Program-made: the position numbers and the translations under genes
Notes under the pieces: model-generated
Databases searched by the model: none
Told to the model about the DNA's origin: nothing
What the model saw: the letters and a program-made list of their open reading frames with translations, nothing else
In this document: piece by piece, positions 37,456 to 46,198 of the stretch
Numbering within the stretch: position 1 is the first letter of the stretch
How the letters are laid out: the number at the start of each line of letters is the position of its first letter
DNA from: Nocardioides okcheonensis
GTDB lineage: Bacteria; Actinomycetota; Actinomycetes; Propionibacteriales; Nocardioidaceae
Length of the DNA stretch: 64,000 nt
Reading direction: 5' to 3'
NCBI RefSeq assembly: GCF_020991065.1
Contig: NZ_CP087710.1
Location: 1,426,001-1,490,000, forward strand

Positions 37456-38647
37456 GGCTTTCGCGACGTCGGAGAGGGTGCCCCGCGGCGACCTGCTCGG
37501 GGCCGACGACGTCGACGACGCCGCGCTCGCCACCATGGTCGCCGACCTCTGGCGAGTGCCCGGGGCGACGCTGGTCGACTCCTGGGCCGAGCCGGTCGAC
37601 TACGACGTCCCCTCGATCCTCACCGGCGCACGCACGTGGGTGCACGGCGAGGCGGACGCGGGCGAGGGGCCCCGCGCGTTCACCCTCTTCGTCAAGCGGG
37701 TGCACGCGTGGCGGCACTCCCCCGCGTTCGCCTTCGTGCCCGCCGAGGTCCGCGACTGGGCGGCCTCGACCGTGCCGTGGCGGGCCGAGCCGCTCGTCTA
37801 CGGCTCCGACCTCGCCACCCGGCTCCCCGACGGCCTGACCATGCCGCGCGCGCTGCGGGTCGAGGTGCGGCCCGACGAGACGGCCGTGCTCTGGCTGGAG
37901 GAGGTCGTGTGCGACCCCGTCCCCTGGACCCCGACCGACAGCGCGCGGGCCGCGCGGCTGCTCGGCCGGCTCGCCGCCAGCGAGCGGGTGGCACCGCTGG
38001 CCGCGATCGACCCGCAGCCGTGGCACGTCGACAGCTTCGTGGCCGGTCGCCTCGGCCACACCGTGCTGCCGCAGGTCCGCGACGACGCGACCTGGCAGCA
38101 CCCGGTGGTGGCCGAGCACTTCGGTGCGCTCCGGTCCGACCTCGAGGACGCGGTGCGCCGGGTCGACGCGCTGGCCGCCGAGTTCGCCGCGTGCCGCCAC
38201 CTCGCCGCCCACGGCGACGCCTGCCCCAACAACCTGCTGCGCCGCGAGGGCGAGGAGGCCTTCACGCTGATCGACTTCGGCTTCTGGCGGCCGCAGCCGG
38301 TGGGCTTCGACCTCTCACAGCTGCTCGTGGGCGACATCCAGGTCGGACGCCAGGACGTCGCCGACCTGCCCGAGCGCGCCGCGGCCTGCCTCGAGGCGTA
38401 CGCCGCCGGCCTCGCCGACGAGGGCCTCGACGTGCCGTTCGAGGAGGTCCGGCGCGGCCACGCGCTGAGCCTGATGCTGTTCAACGGACTGACCGCCCTG
38501 CCGACCGAGATGCTCTGGGAGCACGCCGCCCGCGAGGAGGCCGGCGGCGTCGACGCCGACTCCCTCGCCACCCTCGACCACTGGGCCCGTCAGCGCGCCG
38601 GGATCGCGCGCTACTCCCTCGACGTCCTGGCCGCGACGGACGGCTGA
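37448..38647 (+). CDS. Aminoglycoside phosphotransferase/kinase-fold family protein
   Basis: A 399-residue protein. The kinase-like catalytic loop is HGDACPNNLL at about residues 256-265 (HxDxxxxN), followed by the DFG-type LIDFGFW at about 276. The N-lobe is divergent (FTLFVKRVHAWRHSP could hold the ATP-binding Lys). Such APH-fold proteins phosphorylate small molecules; resistance to aminoglycosides should not be assumed. The start ATG 37448 coincides with the predicted transcription start. Divergent from MarR, its likely regulator. A hairpin terminator follows. Confidence 0.75.
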   Translation: MKAAFATSERVPRGDLLGADDVDDAALATMVADLWRVPGATLVDSWAEPVDYDVPSILTGARTWVHGEADAGEGPRAFTLFVKRVHAWRHSPAFAFVPAEVRDWAASTVPWRAEPLVYGSDLATRLPDGLTMPRALRVEVRPDETAVLWLEEVVCDPVPWTPTDSARAARLLGRLAASERVAPLAAIDPQPWHVDSFVAGRLGHTVLPQVRDDATWQHPVVAEHFGALRSDLEDAVRRVDALAAEFAACRHLAAHGDACPNNLLRREGEEAFTLIDFGFWRPQPVGFDLSQLLVGDIQVGRQDVADLPERAAACLEAYAAGLADEGLDVPFEEVRRGHALSLMLFNGLTALPTEMLWEHAAREEAGGVDADSLATLDHWARQRAGIARYSLDVLAATDG

Positions 38648-38668
38648 CGAGCCGTCCCCCGACGACGA

Positions 38669-38699
38669 ACGGCGCCCGCCCCGGAGGGACGGGCGCCGT
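38669..38699. terminator. Bidirectional terminator between the kinase-fold gene and tig
   Basis: ACGGCGCCCG (38669-38678) pairs exactly with CGGGCGCCGT (38690-38699); the inner CCCC/GG bases may extend it. It lies between two convergent stops, 22 and 19 bases away. Confidence 0.7.
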
Positions 38700-38717
38700 C
38701 GCGCGTGGTGCTGGGGG

Positions 38718-40127
38718 TCAGGCCTTCTCGGAGTCCTCGGTCTCCTCGGCGGCCTCGGCCTCGCCGGACTCCTCGGCAGCGGTCTCGTCGACCGGCTCGC
38801 CGATGGTGCCGTCGGGGCGCAGGTTCTTCAGCTCCACCACGTTGCCCGAGGCGTCCTTGACGGTCGCGGCCTCCACGATGGTGGCGAGCGCCTTGCCGCG
38901 CAGGATCTCCTGCACGAGCTCGGGGATGTGGTTGTGCTCGAACATGTGGTTCGCGAACTCCTGCGGGTCCTGCCCGGACTGCTGGGCGCGGCGCACGAGG
39001 TGCTCGGAGAGCTCGGCCTGGTCGATGCCGAACTCCTCCTTCTTCGCGATCTTGTCGAGGATGAACTGGGCGGCGACGGCGTCGCGGACCCGGCGCTCGA
39101 GGTCGGCCTCGAACTCCTCCTGGGTCTGGCCCTCGTCCTCGAGGTACTTCTCCATGGTGATGCCGGCGAAGCCGAGCTGCTGCTCGACGTTCTGGCGGCG
39201 GGCGTTGAGCTCGTCGGTCACCATGACCTCGGGCAGCGGGATCGTCACCTTCTCCAGCAGGGCCTCGAGCACGGCGTCGCGCGCGGCGGCGGCCTGCTCG
39301 AGGCGCTTGCCGCGGCCGAGGCGCTCGCGCACGTCGGCGGTGAGCTCCTCCGCGGTGTCGAACTCGGAGGCGAGCTGGGCGAACTCGTCGTCGTAGTCGG
39401 GGAGCTGCTGCTCCTGGACGGCGGTCACCTTGACGGTCACCTGGACCGGCTCGCCGACCAGGTCGCCACCGACGAGCTCGGAGTCGAAGGTCTTCTCCTC
39501 GTCGGCGGACAGGCCGACGAGCGCCTCGTCGAGGCCGTCGATCATGCCGCCGCGGCCGACCTTGTAGGACATGCCCGTGACCTCGCCGCCCTCGACGGCC
39601 TCGCCGTCCTTGGCAGCCACCAGGTCGATGGTCACGAAGTCGCCGTCGGCGGCCGCGCGCTCGACCGGGACGAGGGTGCCGAAGCGCTCGCGCAGCGCCT
39701 CGACCTGCTCGTCGACGTCGGCGTCGGTGATCTCGATGTCCTCGACGCTGGCCTCGAGGCCGTCGTAGGCGGGCAGCTCGAAGTCGGGCTTGACGTCGAC
39801 CTCGGCGGTGAACTCGAGCGACTCGTTGTCCTCGAACTTGGTCACCTCGATCTCGGGCTGCGCGAGCGGCTCGAGGTCGTGCTCCTGCAGGGCGGCCATG
39901 TACTGCTGCGGGACGACGGCGTTGATCGCCTCGTCGAGCACCGGACCCCGGCCGATCTGGCGGTCGATGACGGCCGGCGGGACCTTGCCCCGACGGAAGC
40001 CCGGGACGTTGATCTGCTTCGCGATCTTCTGGTAGGCCGCGTCGAGGCTCGGCTTGAGCTCCTCGAAGGGCACCTCGACGGTCAGCTTGGCCCGGGTGGG
40101 GCTCAAGGTCTCGACGGCGCTCTTCAC
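38718..40127 (-). CDS. tig: Trigger factor
   Basis: A 469-residue ribosome-associated chaperone and peptidyl-prolyl isomerase. The ribosome-binding signature GFRRGKVPPAVI is at about residues 44-55. The PPIase domain (ADGDFVTIDLVAAKDG to VTVKVTAVQEQQLP) occupies about 160-245, and the helical chaperone arms follow. The Glu/Ala-rich tail AAEESGEAEAAEETEDSEKA is acidic, usual in actinobacteria. ATG 40127 sits with TGTCTCC (plus) / GGAGACA just upstream. It is a single-gene unit here. Confidence 0.96.
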   Translation of the reverse strand: MKSAVETLSPTRAKLTVEVPFEELKPSLDAAYQKIAKQINVPGFRRGKVPPAVIDRQIGRGPVLDEAINAVVPQQYMAALQEHDLEPLAQPEIEVTKFEDNESLEFTAEVDVKPDFELPAYDGLEASVEDIEITDADVDEQVEALRERFGTLVPVERAAADGDFVTIDLVAAKDGEAVEGGEVTGMSYKVGRGGMIDGLDEALVGLSADEEKTFDSELVGGDLVGEPVQVTVKVTAVQEQQLPDYDDEFAQLASEFDTAEELTADVRERLGRGKRLEQAAAARDAVLEALLEKVTIPLPEVMVTDELNARRQNVEQQLGFAGITMEKYLEDEGQTQEEFEADLERRVRDAVAAQFILDKIAKKEEFGIDQAELSEHLVRRAQQSGQDPQEFANHMFEHNHIPELVQEILRGKALATIVEAATVKDASGNVVELKNLRPDGTIGEPVDETAAEESGEAEAAEETEDSEKA

Positions 40128-40165
40128 AAATGTCTCCTGATGCTGAAGGTCATGGGTACGTCGTA

Positions 40166-40191
40166 CGGGGGCGCGCCATGCGCCGCCCCCG
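40166..40191 (-). terminator. Hairpin between the PepSY gene and tig
   Basis: CGGGGGCG (40166-40173) and CGCCCCCG (40184-40191) pair perfectly around 10 bases. It lies about 80 bp after the PepSY stop and 38 bp before tig, so it can end the upstream transcript. Confidence 0.5.
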
Positions 40192-40272
40192 CAAACCCGA
40201 CCAGTCTATCGACGGCGTGGACGCATGCCGAATCACGCCCACGCCGCCGACCGACCGCCGGCCCCCTCCCGG

Positions 40273-41739
40273 TCAGTCCACCGTGTCGAACGCCGCGCGC
40301 AGGCGGGGCACCCGGCGCAGCACGAACCGGTCGAGCAGCAGCACCGCGAGCAGCGTGATCCCGAACAGCGGCAGGACCACGCCGAGCACGACGAGCGCGC
40401 CGGCCAGCCACCACGTCGCCCGTACGGGCATGCGTCCCCGCGGCGCGCCGACCGATCCCGATCCCGACGGCCGCCGGCGCCACCACATCAGCGGGCCGGT
40501 GGCGCACAGGAAGAGGATCGCCACGCAGAACAGCGCGGCGCCCCAGAAGCTGACCAGCCCGAGGCTGCGTCCCTCGTGCAGGCCGATGCCCTGGGCGACG
40601 GCCTTGGCCGCGAGCGGGTAGTCCTCGAAGCCGTACTGCGAGCGGACCTCGCCCGAGTACTGGTCGACGTGGACGGTCCGCTCCCGGCTCGGGTCGTGGA
40701 ACGCGTCCCCGATCACCGAGAAGACGCCGCCGTCGTCGCCGGGCAGGGCGATCGTCATCGGGTGGGCGAGGCCCTCCCGCTCGGCGACGAACACCGCCGT
40801 GTCGAGGTTCGCCACCGACGTACGGTCCTCCCCGTCCGGGTCGGACGACGGCACCTCGGTGGCGCCCTGGGCCCACGGGACCTCGCGCTCGGCGTGGCTG
40901 TGCGGCAGCGACTCGTCGAGGCGTGAGCCGGGCTTCGACTCCGCGCCGTGGTCCAGGCTCCACAGGGACGTGCCCTGCGCGGTCGCGAGCTCCTGGACCT
41001 TCGCGCCCCAGAAGCCGGTCCACGGCAGCCCCGTGACCACCATCATCAGCAGCCCCACGCCGGCGACCGAGCCGACGAGGGCGTGCGTGCTCCGCAGGCG
41101 TGCGCCCGACGCCCGCTTCTGCCGTCGTCGCACCCGCGCCCGGCGACCGGAGAAGAAGAGGTAGTAGCCGGTCAGGGCCATGACGATCGCCCAGCACACG
41201 GCGACCTCGATGAACCGGTCCCCCAGCACGCCGCCCATCAGGTCGGCGTGCAGGCGGACGGCGTAGCCCGACAGGGTGGTGTCGGGGTCGAGCTCGCCGA
41301 GGACCTCGCCGCGCCACGGATCGACGAACACGTCGACGACGCTGCCGTCGTCCTTCGTCACGGCGAACGCGGTGGCGTCGTCGGCCTCGCGGCCCTCGCG
41401 GACCAGACCGACCTCGGCGTCGGGGTAGGCCTCCTCGACCAGCGCGAGCTGGTCGGAGAGGACGTACGGGAGCTCCTGGCCGGCCGGCTGCTCGACGCGC
41501 ATGACGTCGGCGTGCAGCAGCGGCTCGACCTGGAAGCGGAACAGGTAGATGAGCCCGGTCACCGCCAGCACGGCGAAGACCGGGATCACCACGAAGGATG
41601 CGTAGAAGTGCCAGCGCCAGAAGGCGCGGAACAGGCCGGCCGGCACCGGCCGGCCTCGGGGGTTCCTCGAGCCGGCGCGGGCGGGGGGCGTCGCGGACGC
41701 CCCGTCGCCGGCAGCGGCGTCGTCGGTGAGGGTGCTCAT
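40273..41739 (-). CDS. PepSY-associated transmembrane protein
   Basis: A 488-residue polytopic protein with a first span at about residues 48-70 (HFYASFVVIPVFAVLAVTGLIYLF), periplasmic PepSY-like segments (VDVFVDPWRGEVLGELDPDTT, and again RTVHVDQYSGEVRSQYGFEDYP), and further spans (EVAVCWAIVMALTGYYLFF, VAGVGLLMMVVTGLPWTGFWG, CVAILFLCATGPLMWWRRR and the last two). This is the PepSY_TM family, often linked to iron, haem or copper handling and flavin reduction at the membrane. GAGGAGAAC precedes ATG 41739. The next gene upstream is a His-containing membrane protein, fitting a metal role; inference only. Confidence 0.85.
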   Translation of the reverse strand: MSTLTDDAAAGDGASATPPARAGSRNPRGRPVPAGLFRAFWRWHFYASFVVIPVFAVLAVTGLIYLFRFQVEPLLHADVMRVEQPAGQELPYVLSDQLALVEEAYPDAEVGLVREGREADDATAFAVTKDDGSVVDVFVDPWRGEVLGELDPDTTLSGYAVRLHADLMGGVLGDRFIEVAVCWAIVMALTGYYLFFSGRRARVRRRQKRASGARLRSTHALVGSVAGVGLLMMVVTGLPWTGFWGAKVQELATAQGTSLWSLDHGAESKPGSRLDESLPHSHAEREVPWAQGATEVPSSDPDGEDRTSVANLDTAVFVAEREGLAHPMTIALPGDDGGVFSVIGDAFHDPSRERTVHVDQYSGEVRSQYGFEDYPLAAKAVAQGIGLHEGRSLGLVSFWGAALFCVAILFLCATGPLMWWRRRPSGSGSVGAPRGRMPVRATWWLAGALVVLGVVLPLFGITLLAVLLLDRFVLRRVPRLRAAFDTVD

Positions 41740-41845
41740 GGTGTTCTCCTCGAGCAGACGGGACGACCCGCACCGCCCCGGGTCGACGACCGGGCGGTGC
41801 AGGCAGGACGGTGCCCGCCGAGGGGTCCACGCGCGCGCGGACGGC

Positions 41846-42493
41846 TCAGCGGGTCGGCTGCACCGCCGGTGGCCCGCGCCGGGCCGGCCCCCGCGACCAC
41901 AGCGGGAGCTGGGGCAGCGGCTCGTCGCGCGAGGGGCGTACGACGACGGCGCGCCGCACGACGTGGACCAGGCTCGCCACGACCCGCAGCGCCGCGACGG
42001 CGTGGCGCAGGGCGCGCCTCGCGCCGCAGCGGGCGAGCGCCACGAGGGACCAGAGCGCCCGCTCACCGAGCGCGAGCCAGAGACCCACCAGCGCGGACGC
42101 CGCGAGGTGGGCCGCGGCCATACCCGGTCGCTCGACGAGGTCCTGGAGCGCGTGGACGGCCCACCCGGGCGCCGCCGGGGCGTCGGCCGCGTGGTGCAGG
42201 TCCGACATCGCGCCGTGCGACGCGGGCGGCTGGTGGCCGGCCATCGCCGACAGGGCGCCGTGGACGACGAGCTGGCCGGCGACCGTGAGGGTCACCAGGA
42301 GCGGGGCGGACGCCACGCGCCCGAGCAGCAGCGCGCACCCGGCGGCGACCGCGGCCAGGAGGGCGAGCATCGACGCGGCACCGGGCAGCAACCCGCCCGC
42401 GGAGGCGTGGGCGAGGGAGCCGACGAGCACCACCACCGCCGCGAGCACGCCCGCGCGCGCCCAGCGCGCGAAGGGGTCGGCTCGGTGGTCCAC
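41846..42493 (-). CDS. His-containing integral membrane protein, 215 aa
   Basis: Five hydrophobic segments are visible (AGVLAAVVVLVGSLAHASAG, MLALLAAVAAGCALLLG, PLLVTLTVAGQLVVHGAL, AHLAASALVGLWLALG and ALWSLVALARCG). A loop with MAGHQPPASHGAMSDLHHAA is rich in Met and His and could bind copper or another soft metal. GTG 42493 is used; it lies one base beyond the tRNA-Pro 3' end and has no ribosome binding site, so a start inside the first helix is possible. Together with the PepSY gene downstream (106 bp) it may form a metal-handling unit. No named family recognised. Confidence 0.6.
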   Translation of the reverse strand: MDHRADPFARWARAGVLAAVVVLVGSLAHASAGGLLPGAASMLALLAAVAAGCALLLGRVASAPLLVTLTVAGQLVVHGALSAMAGHQPPASHGAMSDLHHAADAPAAPGWAVHALQDLVERPGMAAAHLAASALVGLWLALGERALWSLVALARCGARRALRHAVAALRVVASLVHVVRRAVVVRPSRDEPLPQLPLWSRGPARRGPPAVQPTR

Positions 42494-42494
42494 G

Positions 42495-42567
42495 TCGGGG
42501 CGACAGGACTCGAACCTGCGGTCTCCTGCTCCCAAAGCAGGCGCGCTAGCCACTACGCTACGCCCCG
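42495..42567 (-). tRNA. tRNA-Pro (anticodon TGG)
   Basis: The 73-base minus-strand sequence folds as a cloverleaf: acceptor CGGGGCG/CGCCCCG with discriminator A, D-loop with TAGCGTAGTGGCTAGCGC, anticodon stem CCTGC/GCAGG around loop TTTGGGA (TGG), and T-arm GCAGGTTCGAGTCCTGT. No CCA is encoded. Confidence 0.97.
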
Positions 42568-42627
42568 CCCAACGGGGCTCCGCGCCCGTCGCCCCGGTGC
42601 GGGACGGCGGAGCGGGGACCTGCTGGG

Positions 42628-42698
42628 AGCGGATGACGGGAATCGAACCCGCGTAGCCAGTTTGGAAGACTGGGGCTCTACCATTGAGCTACATCCGC
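42628..42698 (-). tRNA. tRNA-Gly (anticodon TCC)
   Basis: The 71-base minus-strand sequence folds as a cloverleaf: acceptor GCGGATG/CATCCGC with discriminator T, D-arm GTAGCTCAATGGTAGAGC, anticodon stem CCAGT/ACTGG around loop CTTCCAA (TCC), T-arm CGGGTTCGATTCCCG. It lies 60 bp upstream of tRNA-Pro on the same strand. Confidence 0.97.
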
Positions 42699-42770
42699 GC
42701 GTCCCGGTCGGCTCTCGCCGCCGGTGCGGGAGTCATGGTGCCACACCGCGCGGCCCCCGCCGCAACCGGC

Positions 42771-43853
42771 TCAGCGCCGGTGGACCAGCAGCAGCGCGCG
42801 GTCGTCGTTGCGCGAGCCGATGGCGTCGACCAGCCGCGCGGCGCCGCCCTCGAAGTCGCCGCGCAGCAGCCGCTCGGCCTGGCCGAGCATCTTGTCGATG
42901 CCGAGGCTGATGTCGCGGGTGCGGGTCTCGACCATGCCGTCGGTGTAGAGCAGCAGGGCGTCGCCGGGACGCATCTCGCCGGCCGTGGCGGCGTAGTGCG
43001 CGGCGTCGAGCACGCCCAGGATCGGGCCCTCCGCCTCGATCACCTCCCAGCGGCCGGAGCCCGCGTGCCGCAGCGCGGCCGGGGGGTGGCCGGCGCACCG
43101 CAGCTCGTAGTGGCCGGTCGTCAGGTCGAGCGACAGGTGGATCGCGGTCGCGAAGCCCTCGTCCCACTCCTGGCGGAGCAGGTAGGTGTTCGCCGCGTCG
43201 AGGAACTCGCTCGGCGGCAGGGCGCTGAGCAGCCCGCCGAGGGCGCCCGAGAGCAGGAGCGCGCGGGTGCCGGCGCCCTCGCCCTTGCCCGACACGTCGA
43301 CGACGGCGACCTCGAGCCGTTCCCCGACCCGGGCCGCGACCACGAAGTCGCCGGCGAACGGGGTGCCGCCGGCGGACCGGAGCTCGGCCGCGACGTACCA
43401 CTCCGGCGGGAGCGCCGGGATGCCGCCCTGGCGCAGGATCCGGTCCCGCAGGTCGACGAACATCTGCTCGCCCTGCAGGCCGGCCACGCCGAGCCGCGAG
43501 CGACGGAACGACGAGAGCAGGACCAGGAATCCCAGGCCGTACATGATCACCACGGTGACGCCGATGCGGACGTTGAGGTCGTCCTGCGCCGGCACCACCA
43601 GCGCGAGCACGAGGAGCAGGAAGACCACGAACCACGGCAGCTGCCGCGGGCTGAGCATCAGGCTGGAGACCACCAGCGGGACGAGCAGCGAGACCAGCGG
43701 GACGGTGTCCTGGAACGCCAGGATCGCGGCGCCGAGGGCCACCGTGACCGCGCCGAGCGTGACGAGCAGCCGGCTGCCGCGCGGCACCAGCCGTCCGAGG
43801 ACGTCCGACAGCAGTGCGCGGGGGCCGGGTCGGCGCTCACCGGAAGAACTCAT
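42771..43853 (-). CDS. Membrane-anchored PP2C/SpoIIE-type serine phosphatase
   Basis: A 360-residue protein. Five or so N-terminal membrane segments (SRLLVTLGAVTVALGAAILAF, VPLVSLLVPLVVSSLML, PWFVVFLLLVLALVV, IGVTVVIMYGLGFLVLL) precede a SpoIIE domain from about residue 145: GTPFAGDFVVAARV and VAVVDVSGKGEGAGTRALLL carry metal-binding Asp residues, GDALLLYTDGMVETR and NDDRALLLV the others. It should dephosphorylate an anti-sigma antagonist or similar partner; none is in the window. GAGGAG precedes ATG 43853, and the start overlaps the stop of the glycosylase gene in ATGA. Confidence 0.88.
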   Translation of the reverse strand: MSSSGERRPGPRALLSDVLGRLVPRGSRLLVTLGAVTVALGAAILAFQDTVPLVSLLVPLVVSSLMLSPRQLPWFVVFLLLVLALVVPAQDDLNVRIGVTVVIMYGLGFLVLLSSFRRSRLGVAGLQGEQMFVDLRDRILRQGGIPALPPEWYVAAELRSAGGTPFAGDFVVAARVGERLEVAVVDVSGKGEGAGTRALLLSGALGGLLSALPPSEFLDAANTYLLRQEWDEGFATAIHLSLDLTTGHYELRCAGHPPAALRHAGSGRWEVIEAEGPILGVLDAAHYAATAGEMRPGDALLLYTDGMVETRTRDISLGIDKMLGQAERLLRGDFEGGAARLVDAIGSRNDDRALLLVHRR

Positions 43854-44758
43854 GGTCGAGCTCCTCGCGACGGGTCGGTGTGCTGGTGGGCCGAGCGTAC
43901 GGCCGCGCGCGAGCGAAACACCGGCTGACACTTCGGGCACCAGAACACGTTTCGTCCGGCGAGGTCGGCGGTGCGGACCCCCGCCCCGCAGACGTGGCAG
44001 GGCTGCGCGGTGCGCCGGTAGACGTAGACCTCGCCCCCGTGGTCGTCGCGGCGCGGGTCGCGGCCCATCGCCTCCGGCGTGTGCTCGGGGCGCACCGTGT
44101 CGATCCGGCCGGACCGCACGCCCTCCCCCATCAGCTCGACCAGGTCGGCCCACATCGCGCGCCACTGGCCCACCCGGAGCGTGCGCCCGGGGCGCAGCGG
44201 GTGGATGCGGTGGCGGAAGAGCACCTCGGCCCGGTAGACGTTGCCCACGCCCGCGAGCACCTTCTGGTCCATCAGCAGGTCGCCGATCGAGCGGTCGCTG
44301 CGCTGGATCCGCCGCCACGCCCGGTCGGGGTCGGCGTCGGGCCGCAGCGGGTCGGGCCCGAGCCCGGCGAGCACCGCGTCACGCTTCTCCGGCCCGATGA
44401 GGTCGCACACGATGGCGCCCCGCAGGTCGGCGTACGCCGTGCCGCGCGGGTCGTCGTCGGCGGTCACCAGGCGCAGCCGCACCGCACCCACCGGCACGGG
44501 CACGTCGGCGGGCCCGGCGAGCCCGGTGTGGACGTCGAACTGCCCGATCAGCCCGAGGTGGACGTGCACGAACACCTCGCCCTCGAAGGCGAGGAACAGG
44601 TGCTTGCCGGCGGAGTCGGCGCCCACGACCCGCGAGCCGTCGAGCAGCGCCGCGTCGGCGCCGAACCGGCCCTGCGGCGAGGTCGCGCGGACACGGCGGC
44701 CGGCGAACCCCGCGGCGAGGTCGTCGGCCAGCTTGCGGAGGGTGTGCCCCTCAGGCAT
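43850..44758 (-). CDS. nei: Fpg/Nei family DNA glycosylase
   Basis: A 302-residue base-excision repair enzyme. MPEGHTLRKLA gives the catalytic Pro2 and Glu3; GKHLFLAF has the conserved Lys; the helix-two-turn-helix is DLLMDQKVLAGVGNVYRAEVLFRHRIHPL (blocks LMDQKVLAGVGN, YRAEVLF); the zinc finger is CHVCGAG...FWCPKCQPVF near residues 262-285. It removes oxidised bases and nicks the backbone. It is closer to Nei than to MutM because His follows PEG and by its place next to rpiB, as in M. tuberculosis (Rv2464c-Rv2465c). Overlaps rpiB by 8 bp. Confidence 0.9.
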   Translation of the reverse strand: MPEGHTLRKLADDLAAGFAGRRVRATSPQGRFGADAALLDGSRVVGADSAGKHLFLAFEGEVFVHVHLGLIGQFDVHTGLAGPADVPVPVGAVRLRLVTADDDPRGTAYADLRGAIVCDLIGPEKRDAVLAGLGPDPLRPDADPDRAWRRIQRSDRSIGDLLMDQKVLAGVGNVYRAEVLFRHRIHPLRPGRTLRVGQWRAMWADLVELMGEGVRSGRIDTVRPEHTPEAMGRDPRRDDHGGEVYVYRRTAQPCHVCGAGVRTADLAGRNVFWCPKCQPVFRSRAAVRSAHQHTDPSRGARP

Positions 44759-45260
44759 CCGCCGGTCCGCGCAGGGCCGACTCGGGGAGCGGCGGGAGCT
44801 CGCGGGTCTCGTCGTAGGTCGACAGCTGCCCGATGCGGCGCACGTGGCGCTCGTCGCCGGAGAACGGGGTGGTCAGGAAGACCTCCACGAAGCGGGTCAT
44901 GTCCTCGACCGGGTGCATCCGGCCGCCGACCGAGACGACGTTGGCGTCGTTGTGCTCGCGGGCCAGCGACGCGGTCTCCTCCGACCACGCCAGCGCGCAC
45001 CGGATGCCCGTGACCTTGTTGGCCGCGATCTGCTCGCCGTTGCCCGAGCCGCCGATGACGACGCCGAGGCTGTCCAGCCCCTCGGCGCGGTCCTGCGCCA
45101 CGCCCTCGGCGGCCCGCAGGCAGAAGACGGGGTAGTCGTCGAGCGGGTCGTGGACGAACGGTCCGTGGTCCACGACCTCGTGCTCGTGGTCGACCAGCCA
45201 GGCCATCAGGTGGTCCTTGAGCTCGAGGCCGGCGTGGTCGGATCCCAGGTGAACGCGCAT
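44751..45260 (-). CDS. rpiB: Ribose-5-phosphate isomerase B
   Basis: A 169-residue RpiB. MRVHLGSDHAGLELKDHL contains the substrate-phosphate region, DDYPVFCLRAA and LGVVIGGSGNGEQIAANKV the active site of the actinobacterial type, in which the catalytic Cys of E. coli RpiB is replaced in the GGSGNGE loop and Glu acts as base. ALAWSEETASLAREHNDANVVSVGGRM follows. It interconverts ribose 5-phosphate and ribulose 5-phosphate. ATG 45260 is clear from the family. Operon rpiB-nei-phosphatase. Confidence 0.95.
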   Translation of the reverse strand: MRVHLGSDHAGLELKDHLMAWLVDHEHEVVDHGPFVHDPLDDYPVFCLRAAEGVAQDRAEGLDSLGVVIGGSGNGEQIAANKVTGIRCALAWSEETASLAREHNDANVVSVGGRMHPVEDMTRFVEVFLTTPFSGDERHVRRIGQLSTYDETRELPPLPESALRGPADA

Positions 45261-45313
45261 GGGACAAGTCTCCCAGAGCGGGCCGGGCGGCCGGTCAACC
45301 GGTCTGGGCCGGG

Positions 45314-46198
45314 TCAGGCCAGGTGCTGGTCGAACCAGCCGGCCACCTGGCGCACCAGCGGCTCGGAGGCGGCGAAGGCGGCGTGCCGCCAGAAGCCGTG
45401 GGTCTGGCCGAGGCAGCGCACGCCGACGGTCTCCACGCCGGTCTCCGCGACCAGCCGGGCGAGCTCCTCGCCCTCGTCGCGCAGCGGATCGTGCTCGGCG
45501 GTGGCGACGAAGGTCGGCGGCAGGGTGTGCAGCCGGTCGGAGCGCAGCGGGGCGAGGTCCGGGTCGTCGAGGTCGGCGTCGGTGCGGGCGTACTGCGCCC
45601 AGTACCACCGGGCCTCGGCCGGGTCGAAGCCCGACGGCGCGCCCTCGGCGTAGGACGGGAAGGTCCCGCGCGGGTCGAGGAAGGGGTAGACCAGGCCGAC
45701 GACGGCGAAGAAGCCGGGGTTGCGGAGCGCCGCGACCAGGGCGAGGTTGGCGCCCGCGGAGTCACCGTGCGCGGCGTACGGCCCGGCCAGGCCGCGGTCG
45801 CCGGGTCCCTCGCGGCGCAGCCACGCCACGACCGTGTCGAGGTCGTCGGGCGCGGCAGGGAACGGGTGCTCGGGCGGACGGCGGTAGTCCACGCTCAGCA
45901 CCGCGCGCCTCCCGCGGTTGGCCATCCGGCGGCAGATCGCGTCGTGCACGTCGATGTCGTTGAGCACGAAGCCGCCGCCGTGGGCGTGGACGACCAGACC
46001 GGGCAGCGCGTCGGCCGGCGTGAAGAGCCGACAGCGCACGCCGTCGGCGTCGACCTCCTCGACGGCCGCGACGTCCTCGCGCGGCAGCGCCAGGTTGGCC
46101 TGCCGCACCTCCTCGCGGTGGGCCGCGACGTCGAAGCCCGGCGCGCTGAGCACGGGGCTGGTGTCGGCGGCCACGGCGGCCCGCACCTCGGGGTACAT
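45314..46198 (-). CDS. Alpha/beta hydrolase of the hormone-sensitive lipase family
   Basis: A 294-residue esterase. The oxyanion motif HGGGFVLNDIDVHD is at about residues 73-86, the nucleophile elbow GDSAGANLAL at about 145-154, then the catalytic Asp in ATAEHDPLRDEGEE and His in LGQTHGFWRH. No signal peptide, so it is cytoplasmic. It hydrolyses short acyl esters; natural substrate unknown. ATG 46198 shares a base with the stop of the preceding gene; a GTG at 46201 overlapping by GTGA is an alternative start. M. tuberculosis has an esterase (LipP) at a similar place. Confidence 0.88.
   Translation of the reverse strand: MYPEVRAAVAADTSPVLSAPGFDVAAHREEVRQANLALPREDVAAVEEVDADGVRCRLFTPADALPGLVVHAHGGGFVLNDIDVHDAICRRMANRGRRAVLSVDYRRPPEHPFPAAPDDLDTVVAWLRREGPGDRGLAGPYAAHGDSAGANLALVAALRNPGFFAVVGLVYPFLDPRGTFPSYAEGAPSGFDPAEARWYWAQYARTDADLDDPDLAPLRSDRLHTLPPTFVATAEHDPLRDEGEELARLVAETGVETVGVRCLGQTHGFWRHAAFAASEPLVRQVAGWFDQHLA

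Noticed and set aside
37448..38647. Aminoglycoside resistance gene
   Set aside because: Only the general kinase-fold motifs are present; nothing ties it to antibiotic modification.
41759..41797. Hairpin GCACCGCCC/GGGCGGTGC between the two membrane genes as terminator
   Set aside because: The arms pair, but it lies between two genes that look co-transcribed and its role is unclear, so it was not listed as a feature.
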